A DNA stretch of 64,000 bases from Halopenitus salinus (lineage in GTDB: Archaea; Halobacteriota; Halobacteria; Halobacteriales; Haloferacaceae), in the NCBI RefSeq assembly GCF_042662125.1, contig NZ_JBHSXL010000006.1, positions 186,001-250,000 of the forward strand, read 5' to 3'. Each line of letters begins with the position of its first letter. Position 1 is the first letter of the stretch. This document shows, piece by piece, positions 42,342 through 51,195 of this stretch. The translations under genes were made by a program, and so were the position numbers. The notes beneath the pieces are model-generated. The model was given only the letters and a program-made list of their open reading frames with translations, was not told the DNA's origin and made no database searches.

Positions 42342-42932
42342 ATGTACGTCGGACGCTTCGTCGTCGTCGCGCCGGGCATCGGCGCCTACCGCGTCTCATC
42401 GCGATCGTTCCCGAACCGAGAGGTCGTCGACCGAGACGGCATGCTCACGGTGGCTCCAACGGAGGACGCCGAGCCAACGGACAACCCGTACGTCTCCTAC
42501 AACTGCGTACGCGCGGTCGAGACGCCGACCGGCCATCGCCGCGCGGTGGTCGGAAACGGATCGCACGTCGATCCGATAGCCGAGAAGCTGGAGGCCGGCT
42601 ATCCCGAACGCGACGCGCTTGCGACGCCGCTTCTCGCACTCGATTACGAGAAGGACGACTACGACACCCCCCGGATCGCGGGCGTGGTGGCCCCCGAAAG
42701 CGCCGTGATCGGGACGGTCCGACGCGACGCGCTGTGCGTCGAGGCGGTCTCGGAGCCGACGATGGTCGCGACCTACGAGATCGACTCGCCGGAGCCGCGA
42801 GATCTCGAGGCAACGAACGCGCCCGACGCCGCACGGGAGGTCCTCGAAGCGGAGTTCGAACACCCGGTCTGTGCGGCGGCGGCGACGGTGAGCGAGGACG
42901 CGGTCGCGGTCGCGTTCGAAAACGGGGAGTGA
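42342..42932 (+). CDS. purO: Archaeal IMP cyclohydrolase
   Basis: A 196-residue PurO, the archaeal enzyme for the last step of IMP synthesis (FAICAR to IMP), unrelated to bacterial PurH. The protein starts MYVGRFVVVAPGIGAYRVSS and includes SRSFPNREVV, SYNCVRAVE and the VVGNGSHVDPI segment. The ATG at 42342 is preceded by gggagg at Shine-Dalgarno distance. A frame extension to 42270 is not supported. Confidence 0.92.
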   Translation: MYVGRFVVVAPGIGAYRVSSRSFPNREVVDRDGMLTVAPTEDAEPTDNPYVSYNCVRAVETPTGHRRAVVGNGSHVDPIAEKLEAGYPERDALATPLLALDYEKDDYDTPRIAGVVAPESAVIGTVRRDALCVEAVSEPTMVATYEIDSPEPRDLEATNAPDAAREVLEAEFEHPVCAAAATVSEDAVAVAFENGE

Positions 42933-43037
42933 GGCGGTCTCCCGGGCACGGGGACTGGGGAAGACGAAATCGAGGATTCCCGCCGAAGAGCTACGTCACC
43001 GAAGGGCTAACCCGACCGGACGGACTACGTCCCGTTC

Positions 43038-43730
43038 ATGCGTCTCGCAGTGATCTCGGACGTACACGCCAACCGGATCGCGCTCGACGCCGTCCTCGAG
43101 GACATGCCGCCGGTCGACCGGACGGTCTGTGCCGGCGACGTGGTCGGCTACAACCCCTGGCCGAGCGAGTGCGTGGATCGGGTCCGAGAACTCCACGCGG
43201 AAACGATCGCGGGCAACCACGACCGTGCGGTCGCCGGGGACACGACGTTCGGGTTCAACAGCCTCGCCGGTGCGGGGGTGCGCTACGCGAAACGACACCT
43301 CTCGGACGCACAGATCGAGTGGCTTCGCGACCTCCCGACGAAGCGACGGACCGCGAACGGACGGGTCCACCTCGTGCACGGACACCCGCGGGATCCCGAC
43401 CGCTACACGCGCCCTGGTGAGTTCTCACCCCGGTTGCTCGACCAGGTCGAAGGCGAGGGAGACGAAAGCGACGGCGCCCCCGACGTGTTGGTCCTCGGCC
43501 ACACGCACGTGCAGTCCCACGAGGTCTACGAGGAGGGGATCGTCCTCAATCCCGGCAGCGTCGGGCAACCCCGGGACGGCGACCCGCGGGCGGCCTATGC
43601 GATCGTCGACCTCGACGCGATGACGGTCGAACAGCGACGCGTCGACTACGACGTCGAGACGGTCGTGGACGCCGTTCGAGAGACGGATCTGCCCGAGCGG
43701 ATCGGAACGCGGTTGCGCGAGGGACGGTAA
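43038..43730 (+). CDS. Calcineurin-like metallophosphoesterase
   Basis: A 230-residue two-metal phosphoesterase. Metal ligands are in SDVHANRIAL, CAGDVVGYNP, AGNHDRAV, LVHGHPRD and LGHTHVQSH. It belongs to the group annotated as metallophosphoesterase/YfcE-like. The substrate is unknown; small phosphodiesters are likely. Monocistronic. Confidence 0.9.
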   Translation: MRLAVISDVHANRIALDAVLEDMPPVDRTVCAGDVVGYNPWPSECVDRVRELHAETIAGNHDRAVAGDTTFGFNSLAGAGVRYAKRHLSDAQIEWLRDLPTKRRTANGRVHLVHGHPRDPDRYTRPGEFSPRLLDQVEGEGDESDGAPDVLVLGHTHVQSHEVYEEGIVLNPGSVGQPRDGDPRAAYAIVDLDAMTVEQRRVDYDVETVVDAVRETDLPERIGTRLREGR

Positions 43731-43772
43731 GGTAGGTCGGTCGGGGGATCGAGGCTGGGCTGCGATCGAAGC

Positions 43773-44957
43773 CTACTGGTCGAACTCCTCTTGGACGATG
43801 TTGAGCGCCTCCTCGCGGTCGTCCCAGGCGACGAAGAGGGCGACCGAAGTCGCACTCGTGATCAGATCGACGATGTTGATCCCGGCCGCGGCGAGCGGCG
43901 AGACGATCTCCTTGATGATTCCCGGTCGGTTCGGTAGCTCGCCGCCGGTGAGCCGGATGACGGCGATCGGGTCGTGAACCGTCACCGACGAGAGGGTGTC
44001 GTCGTCGACGACGCGGTCGTGCAACAGGGTCTCCGCGGTCTCCGCCAGATCGCGGTTGACGTAGAAGGTGACGGAGTCCATTCCCGAGGCGACGGCGTCG
44101 ATGTTGATGTCCTCGGTCCGAAGGGCGTCGGAGAGTTCCGCCAGGATCCCCGGCCGGTTTCGGATCGCCCGTCCCGCGACGGTGAGACACGCGAGCGGCT
44201 GGTCCTGCATGTCGATCAGGTTCTCGAACTGTCCTTCGATCCGCGTACCCCCCTCGAGGAGATCGCCGTGTTGGTAGTGGACGACCCGCACGTTCATCTC
44301 CTCGCTCTTGTAGGACAGCGCGCTCGGTGCGACGACCTCCGCGCCGCGGAACGAGAGGTTCCGAAGCTCGTCGACCGTGATCCGACCGACGTTCCTTGCC
44401 CCCTCGACGACGCGCGGGTCGCCGGTCATGACGCCCTCGACGTCGGTGACGATGACGACCTCGTCGGCGTCCATGTAGTTGCCGAGCATCACCGCGGTCG
44501 TATCCGAGCCGCCACGGCCGAGGGTAGTGACGTTCCCGAGGTGGTCCTGGGCCAGGAAACCGGTGATGACCGGGACGACGTCGTCCAGTTCGGCCGCGAG
44601 CTTTTCGGCACGCTGTCGGGTCGCCTCCACGTCCAGCTCGCCGACCTCGTTCGTGATGACCGGCCAGTCCTCGTGGCCCGGCTCGAGGAAAACGGCCTCG
44701 ACGCCGCGAGCGGCGAGGGCGGCCTTCAGCATGCGGACGCTCGTGCGCTCGCCCATCGAGACGATCTCGGCACGGTCGGCCTCGTCGGCCTCGAAGGTGA
44801 TCTCGTCGAGGAGTTCGTCGGTCGTCGATCCCATCGCGCTCGCGACGACGGCGATCTCGTGGCCGTCCTCGACGGCCTTCGTGATCGAGTCGGCGGCCCG
44901 GTCGATCCGGTCGCCGCTGCCGAGGCTCGTACCGCCGAACTTCGCCACTACTCGCAT
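43773..44957 (-). CDS. lysC: Aspartate kinase
   Basis: A 394-residue aspartokinase. KFGGTSLGSGDRI at the N-terminus binds the substrate. LGRGGSDTTAVML is the ATP/aspartate loop. Two ACT domains form the C-terminus (NRPGILAELSDALR and NRPGIIKEIVSPLA), which permits feedback inhibition. It makes aspartyl phosphate for threonine, methionine and lysine synthesis, so it works upstream of ilvA. Confidence 0.96.
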   Translation of the reverse strand: MRVVAKFGGTSLGSGDRIDRAADSITKAVEDGHEIAVVASAMGSTTDELLDEITFEADEADRAEIVSMGERTSVRMLKAALAARGVEAVFLEPGHEDWPVITNEVGELDVEATRQRAEKLAAELDDVVPVITGFLAQDHLGNVTTLGRGGSDTTAVMLGNYMDADEVVIVTDVEGVMTGDPRVVEGARNVGRITVDELRNLSFRGAEVVAPSALSYKSEEMNVRVVHYQHGDLLEGGTRIEGQFENLIDMQDQPLACLTVAGRAIRNRPGILAELSDALRTEDINIDAVASGMDSVTFYVNRDLAETAETLLHDRVVDDDTLSSVTVHDPIAVIRLTGGELPNRPGIIKEIVSPLAAAGINIVDLITSATSVALFVAWDDREEALNIVQEEFDQ

Positions 44958-45143
44958 ACTGCGCCCCCGTTGTACGTCGTGTGACGGTCAGTCATGTCCG
45001 GCCGTAGCGGAGGGACCCGCATAACTGTGTCTGTCTGTATCGGACGAAACCACCACGTGGAACCGATGCGGGGCGAGGTGGGAGCGGGACGGAGCGGTCG
45101 TTCACCGTGCGGTTCAAGCCCGTGAGCGACCAACTCGAACGTG

Positions 45144-47000
45144 ATGGACACCGGGGACGTTCGCGATCACGCGGCCGATCTCCCGAGGGAGCCGGGCGTC
45201 TACCAGTTCGTCTCCGGAGACGTGACGCTGTACGTCGGCAAGGCGGTCGACCTCCGGAGTCGGGTCCGATCGTATGCGGACCCACGGTCGGCCCGCATTC
45301 GGGGGATGGTCGAGCGGGCCGACGCGATCGACTTCGCGGTCACCGACACCGAGACGCAGGCGCTGCTTCTCGAGGCGAACCTGATCAAGCGACAGCAGCC
45401 GCGCTACAACGTCCGGTTGACCGACGACAAGTCCTATCCGCTCGTCGAGTTGACCGACCACGAGGTGCCGCGGATCGAGATAACCAGGGATCCAGAGGAG
45501 GGCTCCGTGGCCTACGGACCCTACACGGACAAGGGACGGGTCGAGACCGTCACCAAGGCGATCCGGGAGATCTACGGGCTCCGAGGCTGTTCGGATCACA
45601 AATACCGAAACCGCGACCGGCCGTGTCTGGACTACGAGATGGGGCTGTGTTCGGCGCCGTGTACGGACGAGATCGGAGCCGAGACGTACCGCGAGGACGT
45701 CGAACTCGTTCGACGGTTCTTCGAGGGCGAAACGGGCGTCCTCGCCGACCCGATCCGCCGGGAGATGGAAGCCGCCTCGGAGCGCGAGGAGTTCGAACGG
45801 GCCGCACGGCTCAGGGACGAACTCGAGGCGATCGAGGCGTTCCACGGCGAGGGCGGGGAGGCCGTCTCCGATCGGTCCGACGACCGAACGGTGGACGTGC
45901 TCGCGGCGACGGTCGAGGGCCAGACCGCACGCGTCGCTCGACTCCACAGTTCTCGCGGACAGCTCGTCGATCGGAGCCGCCACCGGCTCGACTCGCCGAG
46001 GATCGGAACGGACGTGGAGGGAACCGACGCCGATGCTGACGCCGGCGATGGGGCTGGCGGGAGTGGTCTCGACGACGGCACGGTTCCGACCGAGGGCGGC
46101 GAGACCACGAGTACGAGTGAGGAGACCGCGACCACGCCGGCCGCGGTGCTGTCGGCGTTCCTCACCCAGTACTACGCGGAGCGGGAGCTACCGGACGCGA
46201 TCCTGTTGCCCGAGCGACCAACCGACGACGACGTGGTGAGCTGGCTCGAAGCGGAGGGCGTCTCCGTTCGGGTTCCGGGTGCCGGACGCGAGGCCAAGCT
46301 CGTCGATCTCGCGTTGAAGAACGCGAGACGTCGCGTCGGGCGGACCGACGAGATCGCCGCGTTGGCCGACCGGCTCGGGATCGATCGGCCCGAACGGATC
46401 GAGGGGTTCGACGTGAGCCACGCCGGCGGGCGGGCGGTGGTCGGTTCGAACGTCCGTTTCGTGGACGGATCGGCAGAGACGAGCGCGTACCGTCGCAAGA
46501 AGCTAACCGAGCGCAACGACGACTACGCCAACATGCGGGAGCTGATCCGCTGGCGGGCCGAACGGGCCGTCGAGGGGCGCGACGACCGGTCCGACCCGGA
46601 CCTGTTGCTCGTCGACGGCGGCGAGGGACAACTCGAGGCGGCCCGAGAGGCCCTCGAGGAGGCGGGGTGGGAGATCCCGGCGGTCGGACTGGCGAAGGCC
46701 GACGAAATCGTGATCACGTCCGAGGGGGCGCGTGATTGGCCGAACGACGCGCCGGAGCTACGGCTGTTGCGACGGGTTCGAGACGAGGCCCATCGGTTCG
46801 CGGTCCGATACCACCAGTCGCTTCGCGACGACGTCTCGACGGTGCTCGATTCGGTCCCCGGGATCGGTCCCGAGACGCGGACACGGCTGCTCCGGCGATT
46901 CGGCTCGGTCGAGGGAGTTCGATCGGCGTCGACGGAGGATCTCACCGACGTCGAGGGGATCGGAGCAGCGACCGCCGAGACGATCCGCGATCAACTGTGA
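45144..47000 (+). CDS. uvrC: UvrABC system protein C
   Basis: A 618-residue excinuclease subunit. GIY-YIG domain at the N-terminus (GVYQFVSGDVTLYVGKA), four-cysteine cluster including GLRGCSDHKYRNRDRPCLDY and CSAPC, UVR domain (EEFERAARLRDELEAIE), RNase H-like domain (EGFDVSHAGG, LLLVDGGEGQLEAA), C-terminal double helix-hairpin-helix (SVPGIGPETRTRLLRRFG). It makes both incisions in bacterial-type nucleotide excision repair. uvrA and uvrB are elsewhere. An acidic Gly/Asp/Thr-rich linker (about 300-335) is haloarchaea-specific. Confidence 0.97.
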   Translation: MDTGDVRDHAADLPREPGVYQFVSGDVTLYVGKAVDLRSRVRSYADPRSARIRGMVERADAIDFAVTDTETQALLLEANLIKRQQPRYNVRLTDDKSYPLVELTDHEVPRIEITRDPEEGSVAYGPYTDKGRVETVTKAIREIYGLRGCSDHKYRNRDRPCLDYEMGLCSAPCTDEIGAETYREDVELVRRFFEGETGVLADPIRREMEAASEREEFERAARLRDELEAIEAFHGEGGEAVSDRSDDRTVDVLAATVEGQTARVARLHSSRGQLVDRSRHRLDSPRIGTDVEGTDADADAGDGAGGSGLDDGTVPTEGGETTSTSEETATTPAAVLSAFLTQYYAERELPDAILLPERPTDDDVVSWLEAEGVSVRVPGAGREAKLVDLALKNARRRVGRTDEIAALADRLGIDRPERIEGFDVSHAGGRAVVGSNVRFVDGSAETSAYRRKKLTERNDDYANMRELIRWRAERAVEGRDDRSDPDLLLVDGGEGQLEAAREALEEAGWEIPAVGLAKADEIVITSEGARDWPNDAPELRLLRRVRDEAHRFAVRYHQSLRDDVSTVLDSVPGIGPETRTRLLRRFGSVEGVRSASTEDLTDVEGIGAATAETIRDQL

Positions 47001-47224
47001 GACGTCCGGTGGAAGGTGGCGAACAGGCGGCGCTCGCTGCCGCGGGACGTCGCGCCGCGCTACCTCGATCCGTCCCGCGGTGAAGGTCAGACGATGTGGC
47101 GGCTGGGCCGCGATCGTATATGAACCTTCACGGAATGGCCCGGAAGAGGGCCTTTGCGGGGTAGCCCGGAGGAAGGCCGCCGCGAGTACGCGCCCCTTTT
47201 AGGGCGGGAACGCCGACGTGGGGT

Positions 47225-47665
47225 ATGAGCGACCTTGAGGAGTTCCTCGCGGGCGAGCGGCTCGAGGACGTCGTGTTGTTCGTCAGCGACGCGGAACTGG
47301 ACGACGACTCGCGGCTTCGAAACGTCGGGGAGGATCGCGAAAACGGCGTCGTGATCGTCGTCGACGGCGAGCGAGGCCGATCCGCGTTCCAGGCGGGGAC
47401 CGGAATGGACGCGATGGGGTTCACCCGGGAGGCGATGGGCACGACCGGCGAGATCGCCGTGACCCTCGACGATGCGACCTGTCCGGCGGCGGACGGGGAG
47501 GCCGACGAGGCGCACGAACTCGAGTTCGTGTTCGCCTTCGCCGAGGGAAAAAACGAGGAGGTCGGCGGCCTCTACGCCGAGGGCGACGTGATCCACGCGT
47601 ACGCACACTGCTCGTGCGGGGAGAACTTCTCGCACAAGTGGGTCGTCGGCGAGCGCGAGGAGTGA
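47225..47665 (+). CDS. Haloarchaeal protein of unknown function (DUF5807-like)
   Basis: A 146-residue acidic protein, MSDLEEFLAGERLEDVVLFV at the start, with a C-terminal HAYAHCSCGENFSHKW where two Cys and nearby His could bind metal. I believe this is the family called DUF5807, from memory. No functional clue exists in the context. cttttagg (about 47194-47201) is at TATA distance. The preceding 224 bp (47001-47224) has no recognisable gene. Confidence 0.78.
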   Translation: MSDLEEFLAGERLEDVVLFVSDAELDDDSRLRNVGEDRENGVVIVVDGERGRSAFQAGTGMDAMGFTREAMGTTGEIAVTLDDATCPAADGEADEAHELEFVFAFAEGKNEEVGGLYAEGDVIHAYAHCSCGENFSHKWVVGEREE

Positions 47666-47744
47666 AGGGCCGAGAACGGATCGACGAGGGGCGTGAACGG
47701 ATCGACGAGAAGCGAAAGTGAGGAGGACGATCGAGGTGACGTCC

Positions 47745-49022
47745 TCACTCGGCGTCGTCGTCCGATCCGACCGACTCCGCCTCCTCGGCCACGGCCTCGA
47801 AGGCGCCGAGGATCAGCTTTCTCGCGGCCTGTCCCTCGGTGGTCCAGTGGTGTGCGTAATCGAGCATGTCCTCGTAGATGTCCGGCTTACAGCCGGCCGC
47901 CTTCGGATGGCCGCCGCCGTTCACTCTGCCGGCCACCTCGTGTGCGCGCTCGAACCCCTCCGAGCCGCGGATCGAGGCCGAACCGGCGGGCTTGACGATC
48001 ACGGCGGCGTCGGCGCCGCGCTCGCGAAGCGTCTCCGCGACCTCGTTCTGTGAACACCGGCCGTAGGTGACCGCGACCGACCAGTCGCCGATCCCGTGGA
48101 CCGCCGCGCGATCGACGGCGGCATCGATCCGATCCTGCTTCTCGACGCGACGGGACTCGAGGAATCGCCGAACCGGGTCGGGGAGGTCAACGCCGTAGGT
48201 CCCGACCATCGTGACGTACTCCTCGGGTGACGTCCAGTAGGCGTAGTCCGCGAGGTCGTCGGACCGGGGATCCTCTTTGATCCACAGGTCGTGATCGCGG
48301 GTGACCGCGGCGAGCTCGCCGAATCGGTCGCCGAGGTCGGCGTCGATCGATCGAAGCGTGACGTCGGCCGTACACTCCTCCTCGGAGTCACCGACGACGA
48401 GATCGACGCCCGCCTCGCGGACCGACTCGGCCGCCGACTCGTCCCACTGATGGTGGTCGAACCAGCGGGCGGTCCCCGCGACCTCGAGGAGATCGGAAAG
48501 CGGCTCCGCGATCCACTCGAACTCGTCGGGACACAGGTCACACACGTAGAGGTCGATTCCCGGTTCGGCGTACTCGGCGACGCGCTCGAAGGCGGTATCG
48601 AGCGAGTAGGGGCCGGCCGCGACGAGCGCGACCGCGGATCGCTCGTGGGGATCGTCCGCGTCGTCCGTCTCCGCCACTTCGTTCGTGTTCGCTGCGTCGT
48701 CCGCCTTCTCCGCGTCCTCCGTCTCCCCGTCGTCCGGGTCGATCGAACCAGCGGCCTCCTCCGAGAGCCGGTCCTCGATGTCGGCCTCGAAGCTCGCCAC
48801 GTCGAGGGCGGCGTCGTAGCGTTCGCGGATCATCGCGGCGCACGCGAGCCCGTCGGCGTCGGCGTCGGCGATGACGACCACGTCGGCACCCTCGACCGCC
48901 TCGCGCGCCCGTCGTTCGGCGCGCTCGTCGTCGAGCGAGTCGGGGTAGAAGAAGCCCTTTCCGGGGAGGCGGGTGCGGCGCGAAAGCGGGATCGACCCGT
49001 CGTCGATGAGTTCGTCGTCCAT
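47745..49022 (-). CDS. DHH-family phosphoesterase
   Basis: A 425-residue protein with the DHH motifs: IADADADGLACAA, DLCPDE, WFDHHQWDES, and DHHA1 motif GGGHPKAAGCKP near the C-terminus. It belongs to the RecJ/NrnA superfamily. In archaea such proteins act as single-strand exonucleases, nanoRNases or cyclic di-AMP phosphodiesterases, and the sequence does not decide. An acidic insertion (about 95-125) is rich in Asp and Glu. Confidence 0.9.
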   Translation of the reverse strand: MDDELIDDGSIPLSRRTRLPGKGFFYPDSLDDERAERRAREAVEGADVVVIADADADGLACAAMIRERYDAALDVASFEADIEDRLSEEAAGSIDPDDGETEDAEKADDAANTNEVAETDDADDPHERSAVALVAAGPYSLDTAFERVAEYAEPGIDLYVCDLCPDEFEWIAEPLSDLLEVAGTARWFDHHQWDESAAESVREAGVDLVVGDSEEECTADVTLRSIDADLGDRFGELAAVTRDHDLWIKEDPRSDDLADYAYWTSPEEYVTMVGTYGVDLPDPVRRFLESRRVEKQDRIDAAVDRAAVHGIGDWSVAVTYGRCSQNEVAETLRERGADAAVIVKPAGSASIRGSEGFERAHEVAGRVNGGGHPKAAGCKPDIYEDMLDYAHHWTTEGQAARKLILGAFEAVAEEAESVGSDDDAE

Positions 49023-49149
49023 GGCCCCACTCCGCCCGCGAGGTGGAAAACTCCGCCGTTGTTCGGACGGACGCGTTGAACGCCGGGCGAACGCGGATGC
49101 CGGTCGGAACGTACGCCGGCCGAACGTGGGCGTCGCCGGTCCCGACGCG

Positions 49150-49578
49150 TCACTCCTCGGAGAGCTGTCGAACGGTGAGGACGGGGACCGGACAGGTCCG
49201 AACGACGCGCTCTGCGACCGAGCCGATCAGGAACCGGTTCTCGCCGTGGCGGCCCCGCGTTCCGGTGGCGACGACGTCGGCGTCGACCTCGCGGGCGTAT
49301 CCGGAGATCTCGGCGGCGGGTCGTCCCTCGCGGACGGCAGTCTCGACGCGAAGATCCGTGCGATCCGCGACGTCGGAAAGCGCCGACCGCCCCCGCTCGT
49401 CGAGGGCGTCACGGAGGTCCTCACGGACCGCCTCGGGGGAGGAGTCCACCTCGCCGCTGTCGATCACGTACAGCGCGTGGACCGCGGAGTCGAACCGGTC
49501 CGCGAGGTCCAACGCGACGTCGACGGCGCGGCGCACGCTGTCTGAGCCGTCGGTGGCGATGACGATCGTATCGAACAT
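49150..49578 (-). CDS. Universal stress protein, ATP-binding type
   Basis: A 142-residue UspA domain, MFDTIVIATDGSDSVRRAVD at the start. The C-terminal GTRGRHGENRFLIGSVAERV fits the G-x2-G-x9-G-S ATP-binding motif, so ATP binding is expected. It is divergent from another UspA gene at 49663. Confidence 0.92.
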   Translation of the reverse strand: MFDTIVIATDGSDSVRRAVDVALDLADRFDSAVHALYVIDSGEVDSSPEAVREDLRDALDERGRSALSDVADRTDLRVETAVREGRPAAEISGYAREVDADVVATGTRGRHGENRFLIGSVAERVVRTCPVPVLTVRQLSEE

Positions 49579-49630
49579 ATCGGCCGTTCTCCGGCGCGGT
49601 GCTTAAAAGGGACGCTCCGTCGGACAGGGG

Positions 49631-49639
49631 GCTTTTTAC
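49631..49639 (+). promoter_or_regulatory. TATA box for the uspA gene at 49663
   Basis: ctttttacc lies 24-32 bases before the ATG. Confidence 0.5.
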
Positions 49640-49662
49640 CGGGGGATGACGACCGACCGAGT

Positions 49663-50112
49663 ATGGCGAGCCTCGACATCGACCTGGTGTTGGCCCCCGT
49701 GGACGGCAGCGACGAGTCACAGCAGGCGGTCGAGTACGCGATCGCGGTGGCGAACGAGTACGACGCGACCGTCCACGCCGTCTACGTCCTCGGCGAGGAC
49801 GTCGCCCGTGCGATCGAGACCGGCGCAGTCGACGAGTCGGCGGTGGCCGAGGACACGGAGGCGTTCACGGAGACGATCTTCGATCGGGCCGACGCGGCGA
49901 GCGTCGACGTCACGACGTCGATCGCCTATGGATTTTCGACCACGGTGAAGACGACCCACCCCGGAAGCGTGATCCTCGACACCGCGGAGGACGTCGACGC
50001 CGACTTCCTCGTGGTCCCCCGCGAGCCGGTCTCCGGCGATCCGGGGGAGGTGCTCGAGAAGGCGGCCGAGTACGTCCTGTTGTACGCGAGCCAGCCGGTT
50101 TTGTCAGTCTGA
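49663..50112 (+). CDS. Universal stress protein, motif-degenerate
   Basis: A 149-residue UspA-family protein. The fold is clear (IDLVLAPVDGSDESQQAVEY), but the ATP-binding glycine motif is replaced by PREPVSGDPGEVLEKAAEYV, so nucleotide binding may be lost. Its last 9 bases overlap the stop end of the convergent acetyltransferase gene. Confidence 0.88.
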   Translation: MASLDIDLVLAPVDGSDESQQAVEYAIAVANEYDATVHAVYVLGEDVARAIETGAVDESAVAEDTEAFTETIFDRADAASVDVTTSIAYGFSTTVKTTHPGSVILDTAEDVDADFLVVPREPVSGDPGEVLEKAAEYVLLYASQPVLSV

Positions 50113-50676
50113 GTCGGGAGACGATCCGTCCGTCTCCTGCGGCTCGTTCAGTCGGAGCACCATCTCGATCTCGAAGCTCTCGGCGTCGGCGGTCTCGAAT
50201 CCGATCTTCTCGTAGAGCCCGACCGCCGCGCGGTTCCAGCGTTCGACCGTCAACCAGACCGTCTCGACGCCCGCCGACTGGCCGTGGCCGAGCAGACAGC
50301 GGATGAGCCGGGTTCCGATGCCGGCCTCCTGGTAGGTCTGGTGGACGAAGATGGCCAACTCGTAGTGGCCGCCGTCCGCCGGGACGAGGGTGGCGTGGCC
50401 GGCGACGTCGTCGCCGTGCCAGGCGATCACGTTGTAACAGTCCCCCTCGAGGATCTGATCGAGCCACCGGCGGATCTCCTCGGAGCGGCTCGGGGGGATC
50501 CCCTGTGCCCTGTCGGCCGAATCGAAGTCGTCGTACATCTCGGCGAGGGCGTCGTGTTCCGCTTTTGAGCCGTCGTAGACGCGGATCTCGACGTGGCGTC
50601 CCTCGCGATCCTCGAACTCGAGGGGGGGACGAGGGAACTCGTCGGCGACCGCATCGGGGAAACGCGAGGGCGTCAT
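50104..50676 (-). CDS. GNAT-family N-acetyltransferase
   Basis: A 190-residue acetyltransferase. The acetyl-CoA-binding motif A is YQEAGIGTRLIRCLLGHG, followed by VWLTVERWNRAAVGLYEKIGFE. The substrate is unknown. The ATG overlaps the stop of the upstream uspA gene (50673) by four bases, so the two are co-transcribed. Confidence 0.9.
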   Translation of the reverse strand: MTPSRFPDAVADEFPRPPLEFEDREGRHVEIRVYDGSKAEHDALAEMYDDFDSADRAQGIPPSRSEEIRRWLDQILEGDCYNVIAWHGDDVAGHATLVPADGGHYELAIFVHQTYQEAGIGTRLIRCLLGHGQSAGVETVWLTVERWNRAAVGLYEKIGFETADAESFEIEMVLRLNEPQETDGSSPDSD

Positions 50677-51041
50677 CGGACCAGCGTGACGGTGGTCTTG
50701 GCGTTCAACAGCACGAACTCGGCGATGTTCCCGAGGGAGATCTTCCCCATCGGGCTCGTGTGACCGCCGCCGAGGACGATCTGGTCGAACCCCTCGCGCT
50801 CGGCGATGTCGACGATCTGGCTTCCGGGATCGCCTTCGACGTGGCGAACGTCCGCCTCGAGTTCGGCGTCCTCGAGCACCGACCGGACGCGTTCGACCAC
50901 CTCCTCGTAGGAGCGATCGGAGTCGGGATTCTCGACCACGGCGACGACGAGATCGTCGCCCGCGGCCACCGCGCGGTCGATCGTGCGCTCGAGAGCCCGA
51001 AAGGAGTCCTCGCTGCCGCCGATCCCCAGGAGTACCTTCAT
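50673..51041 (-). CDS. Universal stress protein, co-transcribed with GNAT
   Basis: A 122-residue UspA-like protein. MKVLLGIGGSEDSFRALERT is its start. The C-terminal GGGHTSPMGKISLGNIAEFV is a variant nucleotide motif. The ATG at 51041 fits a TATA-like TTTTGAG about 25 bases upstream; a longer frame to 51089 would cross it. It overlaps the GNAT gene. Confidence 0.87.
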   Translation of the reverse strand: MKVLLGIGGSEDSFRALERTIDRAVAAGDDLVVAVVENPDSDRSYEEVVERVRSVLEDAELEADVRHVEGDPGSQIVDIAEREGFDQIVLGGGHTSPMGKISLGNIAEFVLLNAKTTVTLVR

Positions 51042-51084
51042 ACGCCCCCTCTCGATCGCCGGTCTCAAAAGCGTGTTCGTCGGC

Positions 51085-51190
51085 GACACCGAAACGCCCG
51101 AATCGAAGCCGGGACCGGGATCTCATCCCACGGGAACCGGAGTTCCAACCAACCGGGATCGGAGCCTCAACCAACCGAAACCGAAGTCGT
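51085..51190. repeat. Degenerate short repeats in the uspA/P-ATPase gap
   Basis: Blocks like caaccaaccg with flanking gggaacc/ggatcgg are repeated two or three times between two minus-strand genes. No gene is seen. Confidence 0.4.
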
Positions 51191-51195
51191 GAGCT

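Noticed and set aside
47001..47224. Small gene between uvrC and the DUF5807-like gene
   Set aside because: Short frames here lack codon bias, a promoter at the right distance and any family resemblance.
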